Positions 1 to 7,912 of a DNA stretch of 20,913 bases are shown piece after piece. Every line of letters starts with the position of its first letter. Positions within the stretch are counted from its first letter, which is position 1. The position numbers and the translations under genes are program-made. Origin of the DNA: JADFUS01 sp036653215 (lineage in GTDB: Bacteria > Bacteroidota > Bacteroidia > Bacteroidales > Rikenellaceae); NCBI GenBank assembly GCA_036653215.1, contig JAVVUK010000022.1, forward strand, positions 1 to 20,913, given 5' to 3'. The notes below the pieces were generated by a model. That model was not told where the DNA came from, searched no databases, and saw only the letters and a list, made by a program, of their open reading frames with translations.

Positions 1-393
1 AACCACTCTTATAGTCACATTTGGGATCTTCCCTTTAAGTCTTCTCAGTCTATCTACAACGATATAAGTATGTGTACAGCTGTTTTAAAGCAGTCTGCGG
101 ACATTGATGTGACACTGTTTCGTCCACCATTCGGAGTAACAAACCCAATGATCGCCAAAGCTGTTAAAAAATCGGGGTTAATATCAATAGGATGGAGCAT
201 TCGATCTTTCGACACTATGGGACAAGATTTAGATATAGTGAAACATAGAGTTACAAAACAAATTGACGGTGGAAAAGTTATACTTCTTCACGATAATCGA
301 GAAAATGCAGATTTGCTTTTAGAGAGCATCCTCGTTGAGATAAAAAAAAGAGGTCTAAGGGCTGTTACCATAAATAAACTTTTTAATCTATAA
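1..393 (+). CDS. Polysaccharide deacetylase (NodB domain), C-terminal 130 residues; 5' end outside window
   Basis: The open frame enters from the left edge and stops at 391-393. What remains is the second half of a carbohydrate esterase family 4 (NodB) domain. It starts with the metal-binding H-S-x-x-H motif (HSYSH, residues 2-6 of the fragment). Then follow the RPPFG motif, a Trp/Asp block (WSIRSFD) and the closing ILLHD motif with the catalytic-base-pocket His. Family members remove N- or O-acetyl groups from amino sugars such as GlcNAc, using a divalent metal. The missing part should hold the catalytic Asp-Asp motif. It is the first visible gene of the aryl-polyene-type operon and lies 5 bases before the LolA-like gene. 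Together with the glycosyltransferase downstream it suggests an amino sugar in the product (inference). Family assignment is firm; the substrate is unknown. Confidence 0.9.
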   Translation, partial: NHSYSHIWDLPFKSSQSIYNDISMCTAVLKQSADIDVTLFRPPFGVTNPMIAKAVKKSGLISIGWSIRSFDTMGQDLDIVKHRVTKQIDGGKVILLHDNRENADLLLESILVEIKKRGLRAVTINKLFNL

Positions 394-398
394 TAACA

Positions 399-1022
399 AT
401 GTTAAAAATTAGTTTAACCATATTACTAAACTTGCTCTTTCTTTCAGCATCGGCACAAACAGATAACGTTGAACATGAATTTAAGAATAAGCTTGAGAAA
501 GTTAGTAGCACCAACACTACTATCCAATGTAATTTTACACAAATAAAGAAAGTGAAAAATATAAAACAACCCATAAATAGCAAAGGGATGTTTTATTATA
601 ATAATTCTGGACTCATGGCGTTGCACTACTCTGAACCAATGGGAGATAAAATCTTGATGAATGGTGATAGTTTCACCATCGTTTCTTCAGGTAAAAAACT
701 ACAAGCAAATGCCTCATCTAACCCCATGATGTCTCAAATTTCATATATGATGCAGGCGTGTATGTCTGGAGATGTCTCAAAACTTGGGAGGGGATGGAAT
801 ATGAACGTTGAGAAATATAATGATGAATATAAAGTCAAGCTAACACCATCAGAAAAACGAATACAAAAATATATAGCAGCGATAACTATGTACTTCGATA
901 ATTCAAACCTTACACTTAACACCCTCCGTATTGATGAGGCCTCTGGAGGCTATACCTCATATAGATTTACAAACAAAAAGATAAACCAACAGATTATTAA
1001 GTCTATCTTTACAATAAAATAG
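399..1022 (+). CDS. LolA-like outer membrane lipoprotein carrier protein
   Basis: This is a 207-residue secreted protein. A signal peptide is clear: Lys-3, a Leu/Ile-rich core, and cleavage expected after ASAQ near residue 20. The rest has the LolA pattern: an early FTQxK segment (FTQIKK), then SKGMFYY, then a Tyr-x-x-Pro segment (HYSEP), followed by alternating beta-strand sequence to the end. LolA proteins shuttle acylated proteins across the periplasm. LolA-like copies inside aryl polyene and flexirubin clusters are thought to carry the pigment lipid to the outer membrane, and that is the likely job here. It sits 5 bases after the deacetylase and 4 before the dehydratase, so it is co-transcribed with them. 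The general-housekeeping LolA role is a weaker alternative given the context. Confidence 0.85.
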   Translation: MLKISLTILLNLLFLSASAQTDNVEHEFKNKLEKVSSTNTTIQCNFTQIKKVKNIKQPINSKGMFYYNNSGLMALHYSEPMGDKILMNGDSFTIVSSGKKLQANASSNPMMSQISYMMQACMSGDVSKLGRGWNMNVEKYNDEYKVKLTPSEKRIQKYIAAITMYFDNSNLTLNTLRIDEASGGYTSYRFTNKKINQQIIKSIFTIK

Positions 1023-1026
1023 CCGT

Positions 1027-1383
1027 ATGAATAACAAGGTTTTTAAAGTTAAGTTTTTATCTTCTTCGGAGCAGGTGTTCAAATATAGTGCAGAAGTTAT
1101 AACAAGCCATATTATATTTAATGGGCACTTTCCTCAACATCCTGTTGTTCCTGGTGTTTGTACTATCAATATGATTAAGGATTGTATTGAGGATATTGTA
1201 TCACGTCAAGTTAGATACGACTATATCAAGGAATGTAAGTTTTTATCGGCAATAGAGCCTTCCTCTCATAGTATACTAAATGTTAATATGACTATCGAAG
1301 AAGAGTCTGACTTTATAAATGTGATGGCGATGGTTATGGATGGAGAGACAAAAATAATGAAATTAAAAGCTACATTGATATAG
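1027..1383 (+). CDS. Hotdog-fold 3-hydroxyacyl-ACP dehydratase-like protein (FabZ/FabA/ApeI type)
   Basis: This 118-residue protein has one hotdog domain, which is slightly shorter than FabZ. The signature GHFPQHPVVPG is intact and supplies the catalytic His in HFP. FabZ and FabA have an acidic catalytic residue (Glu or Asp) 14 positions after that His. Here the residue is Asn (in VCTINMIK). Dehydratases of this type remove water from 3-hydroxyacyl-ACP to give a trans-2-enoyl chain. In an aryl polyene cluster the double bonds are kept and accumulate as a conjugated polyene. The gene is 4 bases after the LolA-like gene, and its stop is followed after one base by the glycosyltransferase start. 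The Asn may be a trait of this cluster-specific subfamily, or may mean an altered or non-catalytic role. Confidence 0.82.
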   Translation: MNNKVFKVKFLSSSEQVFKYSAEVITSHIIFNGHFPQHPVVPGVCTINMIKDCIEDIVSRQVRYDYIKECKFLSAIEPSSHSILNVNMTIEEESDFINVMAMVMDGETKIMKLKATLI

Positions 1384-1384
1384 C

Positions 1385-2554
1385 ATGACAGACGTTAAAG
1401 AGATACTTACCGAATATAAGGTATTAGTTGTAATCCCGACATATAACAATGCCGGGACTTTAGCTAATGTTATTGGAGAGGTAAAACAATATACTAATAA
1501 CATCCTTATTGTCAATGACGGTTCTACCGATGATACATTGACAACGATTAAGTCGTCTACAGTAGAATATATCTCATATTTGCCAAATAAGGGAAAAGGT
1601 TATGCTATCAGACAATCTTTTAAATACGCCTTAGAACAAGGATATGACTATGTGTTAACTTTGGATTCTGACGGTCAACACTATGCCTCAGATATAAGTA
1701 ACTTTGCCAAACAATTATCAGAAACGCCTAATACATTAATCATAGGAGCACGTAACTTAAAGGCAGATAATATGCCTTCAAAAAATACTTTCGCTAATAA
1801 ATTCTCTAACTTCTGGTATTTGATCGAGACAGGCAAAAAATTAGAAGATACACAGTCGGGCTATCGTCTATATCCTATTAAAAAAATAGGAGATATGCGC
1901 TATTTTTCTAATAGGTATGAGTTTGAAGTTGAGGTAATTGTTAGAGCAGCATGGAGAGGCGTAAATGTTATAAATATCCCTATTCATGTGTATTACCCTC
2001 CACAAGAAGAAAGAGTTTCTCATTTTAAACCGCTAAAAGACTTTACAAGAATAAGCATTCTAAATAGTTTTTTGGTCATTATTGCTTTGTTACTCTATTA
2101 CCCATATATCTTTATTCACTCTATCTCCAAAGAGAATATTAAACGATTTATAAGAGAAAACCTTACCGATACTAAGGAGTCTAATTCCAAAGTCGCTGCA
2201 TCAATAGGGCTTGGTGTCTTCTTTGGCATTGTGCCTATCTGGGGCTATCAGATGATTGCTGCTGGCATTACAGCTCATATGTTAAAACTTAATAAGGTTT
2301 TAACAATCATAAGTTCTAATATCAGCATCCCACCTTGTATCCCATTCATTTTATATGGTAGTTTCTGTGTTGGGGGCTTGCTTTTAGATCGAGATGTAAC
2401 ACTAAATTTATCGTCAATAACATTTTCAAATGTTTATAACGATTTATTTCAATATATTTATGGGGCAATAGTGTTTGCCTTAATATGCGGAACAATGGCA
2501 TATATAATATCATATTTTTCTCTTTTAGCATTCAGACGTAAATCAAATGAGTAA
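1385..2554 (+). CDS. Family 2 glycosyltransferase fused to a C-terminal DUF2062 membrane domain
   Basis: This is a 389-residue inner-membrane protein. Residues about 12-215 form a GT-A catalytic domain: VVIPTYNN near residue 15, VNDGSTDDT at 43-51, and the metal-binding D94-S-D96 in the block LDSDGQH. This layout is like dolichyl-phosphate-mannose synthase type family 2 enzymes. A hydrophobic segment follows at about 222-245. The C-terminal part (about 250-385) matches DUF2062, with the typical SIGLGVFFGIVPIWG opening and two or three membrane segments. The protein probably transfers a sugar from a nucleotide donor to a lipid at the cytoplasmic face of the membrane. The acceptor could be the aryl polyene lipid or its carrier (inference). 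Its last 8 bases overlap the start of the exporter gene, pointing to translational coupling. Confidence 0.88.
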   Translation: MTDVKEILTEYKVLVVIPTYNNAGTLANVIGEVKQYTNNILIVNDGSTDDTLTTIKSSTVEYISYLPNKGKGYAIRQSFKYALEQGYDYVLTLDSDGQHYASDISNFAKQLSETPNTLIIGARNLKADNMPSKNTFANKFSNFWYLIETGKKLEDTQSGYRLYPIKKIGDMRYFSNRYEFEVEVIVRAAWRGVNVINIPIHVYYPPQEERVSHFKPLKDFTRISILNSFLVIIALLLYYPYIFIHSISKENIKRFIRENLTDTKESNSKVAASIGLGVFFGIVPIWGYQMIAAGITAHMLKLNKVLTIISSNISIPPCIPFILYGSFCVGGLLLDRDVTLNLSSITFSNVYNDLFQYIYGAIVFALICGTMAYIISYFSLLAFRRKSNE

Positions 2555-5500
2555 TTTTTTTATCAAAATATACCAATATTTCTCCCAGCATAAGTTGGTG
2601 ATGTGGTTGATCCTTATCTCGTCTACCATACTTATGACATTAGCCTCTATAAAGGTGCGCTATGTTGAGGATATAACTAACTTCTTCCCAAAACAAGAGC
2701 ATGACATATCGTTAATCTTTGATAACATAAAGGCTAAAGATAAGTTTGTTGTTATGTTTACAGCCAAGCAGGACGGTGATAATATAGATAGTCTTATTTC
2801 ATGTGCTGAAGATTTTTCTACGGAAATTAACAAAAACGAGTATTTCAGAAATAACGCCTCTCTTTCTATGGGGGTCAATGACTCTATCGTTGAGTCTATG
2901 TTGACCTTTGTATATGACAATTTGCCACTGTTTCTAAATGATAATGATTATGATAGGTTAGATTCTCTTGTATCAAAGGAGTCTATCGCTCAAAAGATGA
3001 AACACAACTATGATAATCTACTCTCTCCAATGGGAGGATATATATCGGATTATATATACAAAGACCCTCTTGGGTTGGGGTCTAACGCTTTAAAAGAGTT
3101 GCAAAATCAAGGCAACAACTTCAAATACTCGGTAATTGACAATTATATATTCTCATCGGATAAGAAAACCCTAATTTGCTATATCGATCCAAATGCGAAA
3201 ATAGACAATAAAGGCAAAGAGAAACTTGTCGATTTGATAGAATTATCGCTGCAAAGAGTTAATGACAACCATACTAATATTACCTCTGAATATTTCGGAG
3301 CTGCCGCCGTTGCCACATATAATGCGAGACAGATAAAGACAGATAGTATGGTTACACTAAATATAGCCATACTAATAGTAATTATATTCATAACCCTCGC
3401 CTTCCGCAATAAATACAGCATATTGTTAGTCCTTACACCTGTAATATATGGAGGTATTTTTGCCCTTTCGATAATATATCTTATTTCAGGAGAAATATCT
3501 CTTATCGCTGTAGGCTCCGGCTCGATAATATTTGGCATTGCGCTGAGCTACTCAATCCACATTCTATCTCATACCAACCATTGCCGAGATATTAAACAAC
3601 TAATATCAGAACTCGCTTACCCCCTAACAATAGGAAGTTTCACAACAATAGGAGCCTTTGCAGGACTACTTTTCACAAATTCTAAATTACTTCAAGATTT
3701 TGGGCTCTTCTCATCGCTCACTTTAATTGGAACGACTCTATTTGCATTGATCTTCTTACCTCATTTCTTAGATGTTAAGAAAAATGATAAACCCGAAAAT
3801 AGACTTCTCTCTTTCGTGGACAAAATATCGAATATACATTTTGACAGGAATAAAATCTTTGTATGGTCTGTTGTTATATTAACCATAATAACAGCTTTGT
3901 TCTTTAATAATGTGGGGTTTGATAGTAACATGATGAACCTCAACTTCGAGCCTCCACACCTCAAAGCAGCAGAAGATAGACTTAATCTATTTACAGAAAA
4001 TAAAGATAATGTATCGACTGTCTTATTTATCGCATCGTCAGACAACCCACAAGATGCAATTAATAGCTATGATAAACTATGCTCAACATTAAACTCTCTT
4101 CAAAATAAGGGCAAAATAGCGTCTTATTCTTCAATCAATTCATTTGTCGTTTCTGATTTAGCACAACAACAACGCCTTGATAGATGGAGATCATTTTGGT
4201 CTAATGGTAAACAAGAAGAGGTTTTATATCTTATAAATAGCGAAGCTGACAAATTGGGATTTGATGATGGTGCATTCTCAAACTTCAATACTCTTATTAC
4301 AAGAGATTACCAAAAAGTTTCCTATGACAATGGCACTCCTTCATCACAACTATTTGCAGACTGGGTTTCTACTAATAAATCTATAACATCATTCATAGCA
4401 CAAGTTAAATTATCAAGCGATAATAAATCTGACGTGTATGAGTTGGTCTCACAACAAAAAGGAGTTCTTGCCGTCGATAGGGCTTTTTTTGCAAGTAAAA
4501 TGGCACAAGATGTTAGCCATAACTTCTATCTGATACTTTATATATCTGGACTTTTAATCTTCTTAGCACTATTATTATCTTATGGACGTTTAGAGTTAAC
4601 TCTAATTTCCTTTTTACCGATGTTTATAAGTTGGGTCATCATATTGGGTATAATGCAGATTTTTGGTATCGAATTTAACATAGTAACCATCATACTCTCT
4701 ACATTCATATTCGGTATCGGAGACGACTTTAGTATCTTTATAATGGATGGTTTGCAAAACGAATATAGAGATAAAACGCAGGTGCTTTCGCATCATAAAA
4801 CAGCAATATTTTTCTCTGCATTTACTATCATCGTAGGTATGGGAGCGTTGGTATTTGCGAAACACCCTGCTATGCAGTCTCTCGGACTAATCTCCTTGAT
4901 AGGGATTGTTGTGGTTGTTATTATAGCATACTCCATCCAACCTTACATCTTCAGAGCCTTTATATCATCCCAGACAAACAAAGGAGGATTTCCTTTTACA
5001 ATTCTCAGTTTGCTAAACACTATCTATGCTTTTGGACTATTTGCGTTTGGGTGCTTTGTTATTAAAGTTATAATCTTATTATCTTATCTTATTCCAATAG
5101 GAGAGACCAGACGTAAAGTCCTTATCCACAGAGTTACGAGTTGGTCTACACACGCATTCTTAAGGGTTACTATTACCACAAAGATGATAAACATTAATGA
5201 TGTTGGAGAGACATTCCAAAAACCCGCCGTTATTATAGCGAACCACCAATCGTTTATAGATATTTTATTATTACTTGGGCTTCATCATAAATTAGTTATG
5301 ATAACAAATGGCTGGGTCTGGCGATCTATGTTCTTTGGGAGGATTGTTCGCTATCTTGATTTCTATCATACAGAAAACGGATACGAATCTTTGGTGGACT
5401 CCTTGAAAGAGAAAGTTGAAAATGGATATAGCATAATCGTCTTCCCTGAAGGGACTCGCTCTGCTGATTTAAAAATAAAACGTTTTCATAAAGGGGCATT

Positions 5501-6395
5501 TTACCTCGCCGAGAAACTAAAACTTGACATCCTCCCTATTTTGATTTATGGTTCTGGTTTAGTTTCCTCTAAAACACAACCTTTATATATTAAAAATGGG
5601 GTATTAGTCTCTAAAATCCTTCCTCGTATATCTTTAAATTCGACAGATTATGGAATAGGTTATAAAGAACAGACCAAAGGGATATCCAAATACATAAAAG
5701 AAGAATATCTAACTCTTTATGAGGAATTTAACAGAATTAGCAAGAATAGATATTTCAAGGATGCTATCATTAAAAACTACATCTATAAAGGACCTGTCCT
5801 TGAGTGGTATATGCGAGTAAAACTGAAAATGGAGGGATGGTATGAAACATACGATCTTATTCTTCCACGCAAAGGGCATATTGTCGATTTAGGATGTGGA
5901 TATGGAGCTATGAGTTATATGCTATCTATGTTGTCCGAGAACAGAAGCATTACGGCTGTCGATTATGATGAGAAAAAAATTGCTCTTGCCAATAACTGCC
6001 TTAGCAAAAACGACAACATACGATTTATCTATGCTGACATTCGGGAATACGACATCCCATGTGCAGATGGCTATGTGATAAGCGATGTGTTACACTATTT
6101 AGACTACCAATCACAAAAGATCGTTATCCAAAGATGTATAGACAATCTTAATAAAGGAGGAGTTATGATTATTAGGGATGGTGATACGTCTATAAAAGAG
6201 AAACACGCACGAACTGAAAATACAGAAGAGTGGTCTACACAAATCCTTAAGTTTAACAAGACCGATGGTCCTTTGTGCTTCATGTCAAGGGAACTTCTGC
6301 TTGAGATTGCTAAAACAAATTCTATGAATATGGAGATTATTGAAAATAATTCTAAGACAAGCAATACACTATTTATTTTCACTCGCAAATATTGA
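2547..6395 (+). CDS. Trifunctional MMPL/RND exporter - lysophospholipid acyltransferase - SAM methyltransferase fusion
   Basis: The protein has 1282 residues and three parts. Residues 1 to about 805 are an MMPL/RND exporter. It has a first membrane helix (17-37), a periplasmic loop (about 40-262), a helix bundle (263-405), a helix near 437, a second loop (460-655) and a second bundle (658-805). TM10 carries Asp726-Asp727 (GIGDDFSIF). The equivalent TM4 block (GIALSYS, 330-336) has no acidic residue. After two helices (about 815-850), an AGPAT-type acyltransferase has NHQSFID (899-905, the HX4D motif) and FPEGTRS (966-972). The C-terminus is a class I methyltransferase with VDLGCGYG (1113-1120) and a following acidic residue block (AVDYDE). 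In proteobacterial aryl polyene clusters such activities come from separate genes, so here one membrane protein may methylate, acylate and export the pigment lipid. No frameshift is visible across the junctions. Confidence 0.93.
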   Translation: MSNFFIKIYQYFSQHKLVMWLILISSTILMTLASIKVRYVEDITNFFPKQEHDISLIFDNIKAKDKFVVMFTAKQDGDNIDSLISCAEDFSTEINKNEYFRNNASLSMGVNDSIVESMLTFVYDNLPLFLNDNDYDRLDSLVSKESIAQKMKHNYDNLLSPMGGYISDYIYKDPLGLGSNALKELQNQGNNFKYSVIDNYIFSSDKKTLICYIDPNAKIDNKGKEKLVDLIELSLQRVNDNHTNITSEYFGAAAVATYNARQIKTDSMVTLNIAILIVIIFITLAFRNKYSILLVLTPVIYGGIFALSIIYLISGEISLIAVGSGSIIFGIALSYSIHILSHTNHCRDIKQLISELAYPLTIGSFTTIGAFAGLLFTNSKLLQDFGLFSSLTLIGTTLFALIFLPHFLDVKKNDKPENRLLSFVDKISNIHFDRNKIFVWSVVILTIITALFFNNVGFDSNMMNLNFEPPHLKAAEDRLNLFTENKDNVSTVLFIASSDNPQDAINSYDKLCSTLNSLQNKGKIASYSSINSFVVSDLAQQQRLDRWRSFWSNGKQEEVLYLINSEADKLGFDDGAFSNFNTLITRDYQKVSYDNGTPSSQLFADWVSTNKSITSFIAQVKLSSDNKSDVYELVSQQKGVLAVDRAFFASKMAQDVSHNFYLILYISGLLIFLALLLSYGRLELTLISFLPMFISWVIILGIMQIFGIEFNIVTIILSTFIFGIGDDFSIFIMDGLQNEYRDKTQVLSHHKTAIFFSAFTIIVGMGALVFAKHPAMQSLGLISLIGIVVVVIIAYSIQPYIFRAFISSQTNKGGFPFTILSLLNTIYAFGLFAFGCFVIKVIILLSYLIPIGETRRKVLIHRVTSWSTHAFLRVTITTKMININDVGETFQKPAVIIANHQSFIDILLLLGLHHKLVMITNGWVWRSMFFGRIVRYLDFYHTENGYESLVDSLKEKVENGYSIIVFPEGTRSADLKIKRFHKGAFYLAEKLKLDILPILIYGSGLVSSKTQPLYIKNGVLVSKILPRISLNSTDYGIGYKEQTKGISKYIKEEYLTLYEEFNRISKNRYFKDAIIKNYIYKGPVLEWYMRVKLKMEGWYETYDLILPRKGHIVDLGCGYGAMSYMLSMLSENRSITAVDYDEKKIALANNCLSKNDNIRFIYADIREYDIPCADGYVISDVLHYLDYQSQKIVIQRCIDNLNKGGVMIIRDGDTSIKEKHARTENTEEWSTQILKFNKTDGPLCFMSRELLLEIAKTNSMNMEIIENNSKTSNTLFIFTRKY

Positions 6396-6401
6396 TCTCT
6401 T

Positions 6402-7898
6402 ATGGAAAACAATTACGATATCGTTATTATAGGAAGTGGACTTGGCGGTTTAGAATGCGCACTAATTCTAAGTAAAGAAGGGTATAAGGTCTGTGTTTTA
6501 GAACAATCATCCGTTTTTGGGGGTTGTCTTCAATCGTTCTCAAGAAATAACATAAATATAGACACCGGCATCCATTATATTGGAAGTATGGATGATGGTC
6601 AAATTATGAGTCAATACCTAAAGTACTTTGGCATCCTTGACCAAATTCCAACAACTAAACTCGACAATGACTTCGATTCTATATCGCTTAAAGGGATAGG
6701 CGAATTTAGTTATCAGCATGGTTATGACGATTTTATTGCCTCTCTAACATCTATTTTCCCAACAGAGAGAGATGGGCTTATTAGATATTGTAATAAAATA
6801 AGAGAGATTGGCTCTTCAATAAGTACGGATGTTCATAAGAAAGGCACTTTCTCTTTAGGAGGCATAGACAATCTTAGCATCTCCGCTGCTGACTTTATAG
6901 ATAATTGCGTTTCAGATCCTATATTAAGAAATGTCCTTGCCGGGACAAATGTGTTATATGGAGGAATACGAAAATCTTCTAACCTATATCATCATGCCAT
7001 GATTAACCACTCTAATATCGAAGGTTCATATCGATTTGTGGGAGGGACACAACAAGTAGCAAATATGCTCGTGCAGAAGATTAGGAGTAATGGAGGAACC
7101 GTTCGTAACCGTTCAAAGGTTGTACACTTAGCCGCTGAAGCCTCAAAAGTAAAATTTGTAGAGTTAGATAACTCAGAGAAAATTTATGGTAAATATATCA
7201 TATCTGATATCCACCCATCCTCAACATTTGCAATGTTAAGCGCAACCACTAACATTAAGAAAGCATATAAAACAAGGCTTAATACACTACCTAATACTTA
7301 CGGATTATTCTCCGTATACCTACTTATGAAACCTAATAGCTTTCCATATATCAATAAAAACCATTACTTTTATCATAACCAAAACGTGTGGGACACCGTA
7401 TTAGACAAGCCCGATTTGATGCCAAAATCGATAATGCTAAGCACTCAACTTTCAAATAAAGAGGCTAAATTTAGTGATGTTGTAACATTAATGTCCCCTA
7501 TAAACAATGATATTTTTGACCTTTGGAAAGACACCACACTTGGGAATAGGGGCTCTGAGTATGAAGAGATAAAAGAAATAATCACAAACAACATCATAGA
7601 CTACGCCTCTGAATTTTGTGTGGGATTAAATGGATCTATTGAGCATATATATTCGGCATCGCCACTCACATACCTACATTATACAGGGACCCCTAAAGGT
7701 TCAGCATATGGAATAGTGAAAGACTATAAGAATACTTTGGCGACATTACTCCCTACAAGGACAAAAATAGACAATCTGTTCCTTACAGGGCAAAACGTTA
7801 ATGTACACGGAGCATTAGGGGTTACTTTAACAGCAGCAACAACGTGTTCGGAATTGCTTGGAGAAGAATATCTTGCTAAAAAAATCGGAGGAGCTTAG
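6402..7898 (+). CDS. NAD(P)/FAD-dependent oxidoreductase, phytoene desaturase / retinol saturase-like
   Basis: This 498-residue flavoprotein starts with a Rossmann dinucleotide-binding fold: G11-S-G13-L-G-G16 and the ribose-binding Glu34 at the end of the second strand (VCVLE). The pattern FGGCLQSFS, then the IDTGIHYIG block, is typical of the CrtI/retinol-saturase group. The C-terminal FAD-closing motif is also present (LFLTGQNVNVHGALGVTLTA). Relatives desaturate or saturate conjugated polyenes. In an aryl polyene operon the natural substrate would be the polyene chain or its aryl head, but the exact reaction cannot be read from sequence. The start is 6 bases after the exporter stop. The next gene follows after 14 bases. 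A role in carotenoid synthesis is less likely because no other carotenoid genes are nearby. Confidence 0.9.
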   Translation: MENNYDIVIIGSGLGGLECALILSKEGYKVCVLEQSSVFGGCLQSFSRNNINIDTGIHYIGSMDDGQIMSQYLKYFGILDQIPTTKLDNDFDSISLKGIGEFSYQHGYDDFIASLTSIFPTERDGLIRYCNKIREIGSSISTDVHKKGTFSLGGIDNLSISAADFIDNCVSDPILRNVLAGTNVLYGGIRKSSNLYHHAMINHSNIEGSYRFVGGTQQVANMLVQKIRSNGGTVRNRSKVVHLAAEASKVKFVELDNSEKIYGKYIISDIHPSSTFAMLSATTNIKKAYKTRLNTLPNTYGLFSVYLLMKPNSFPYINKNHYFYHNQNVWDTVLDKPDLMPKSIMLSTQLSNKEAKFSDVVTLMSPINNDIFDLWKDTTLGNRGSEYEEIKEIITNNIIDYASEFCVGLNGSIEHIYSASPLTYLHYTGTPKGSAYGIVKDYKNTLATLLPTRTKIDNLFLTGQNVNVHGALGVTLTAATTCSELLGEEYLAKKIGGA

Positions 7899-7912
7899 AA
7901 GCTTTTTAAAAT

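Noticed and set aside
3179..3538. Minus-strand frame of 119 residues inside the exporter gene
   Set aside because: It lies fully antisense to a well-supported coding region. It has no independent start signal or domain.
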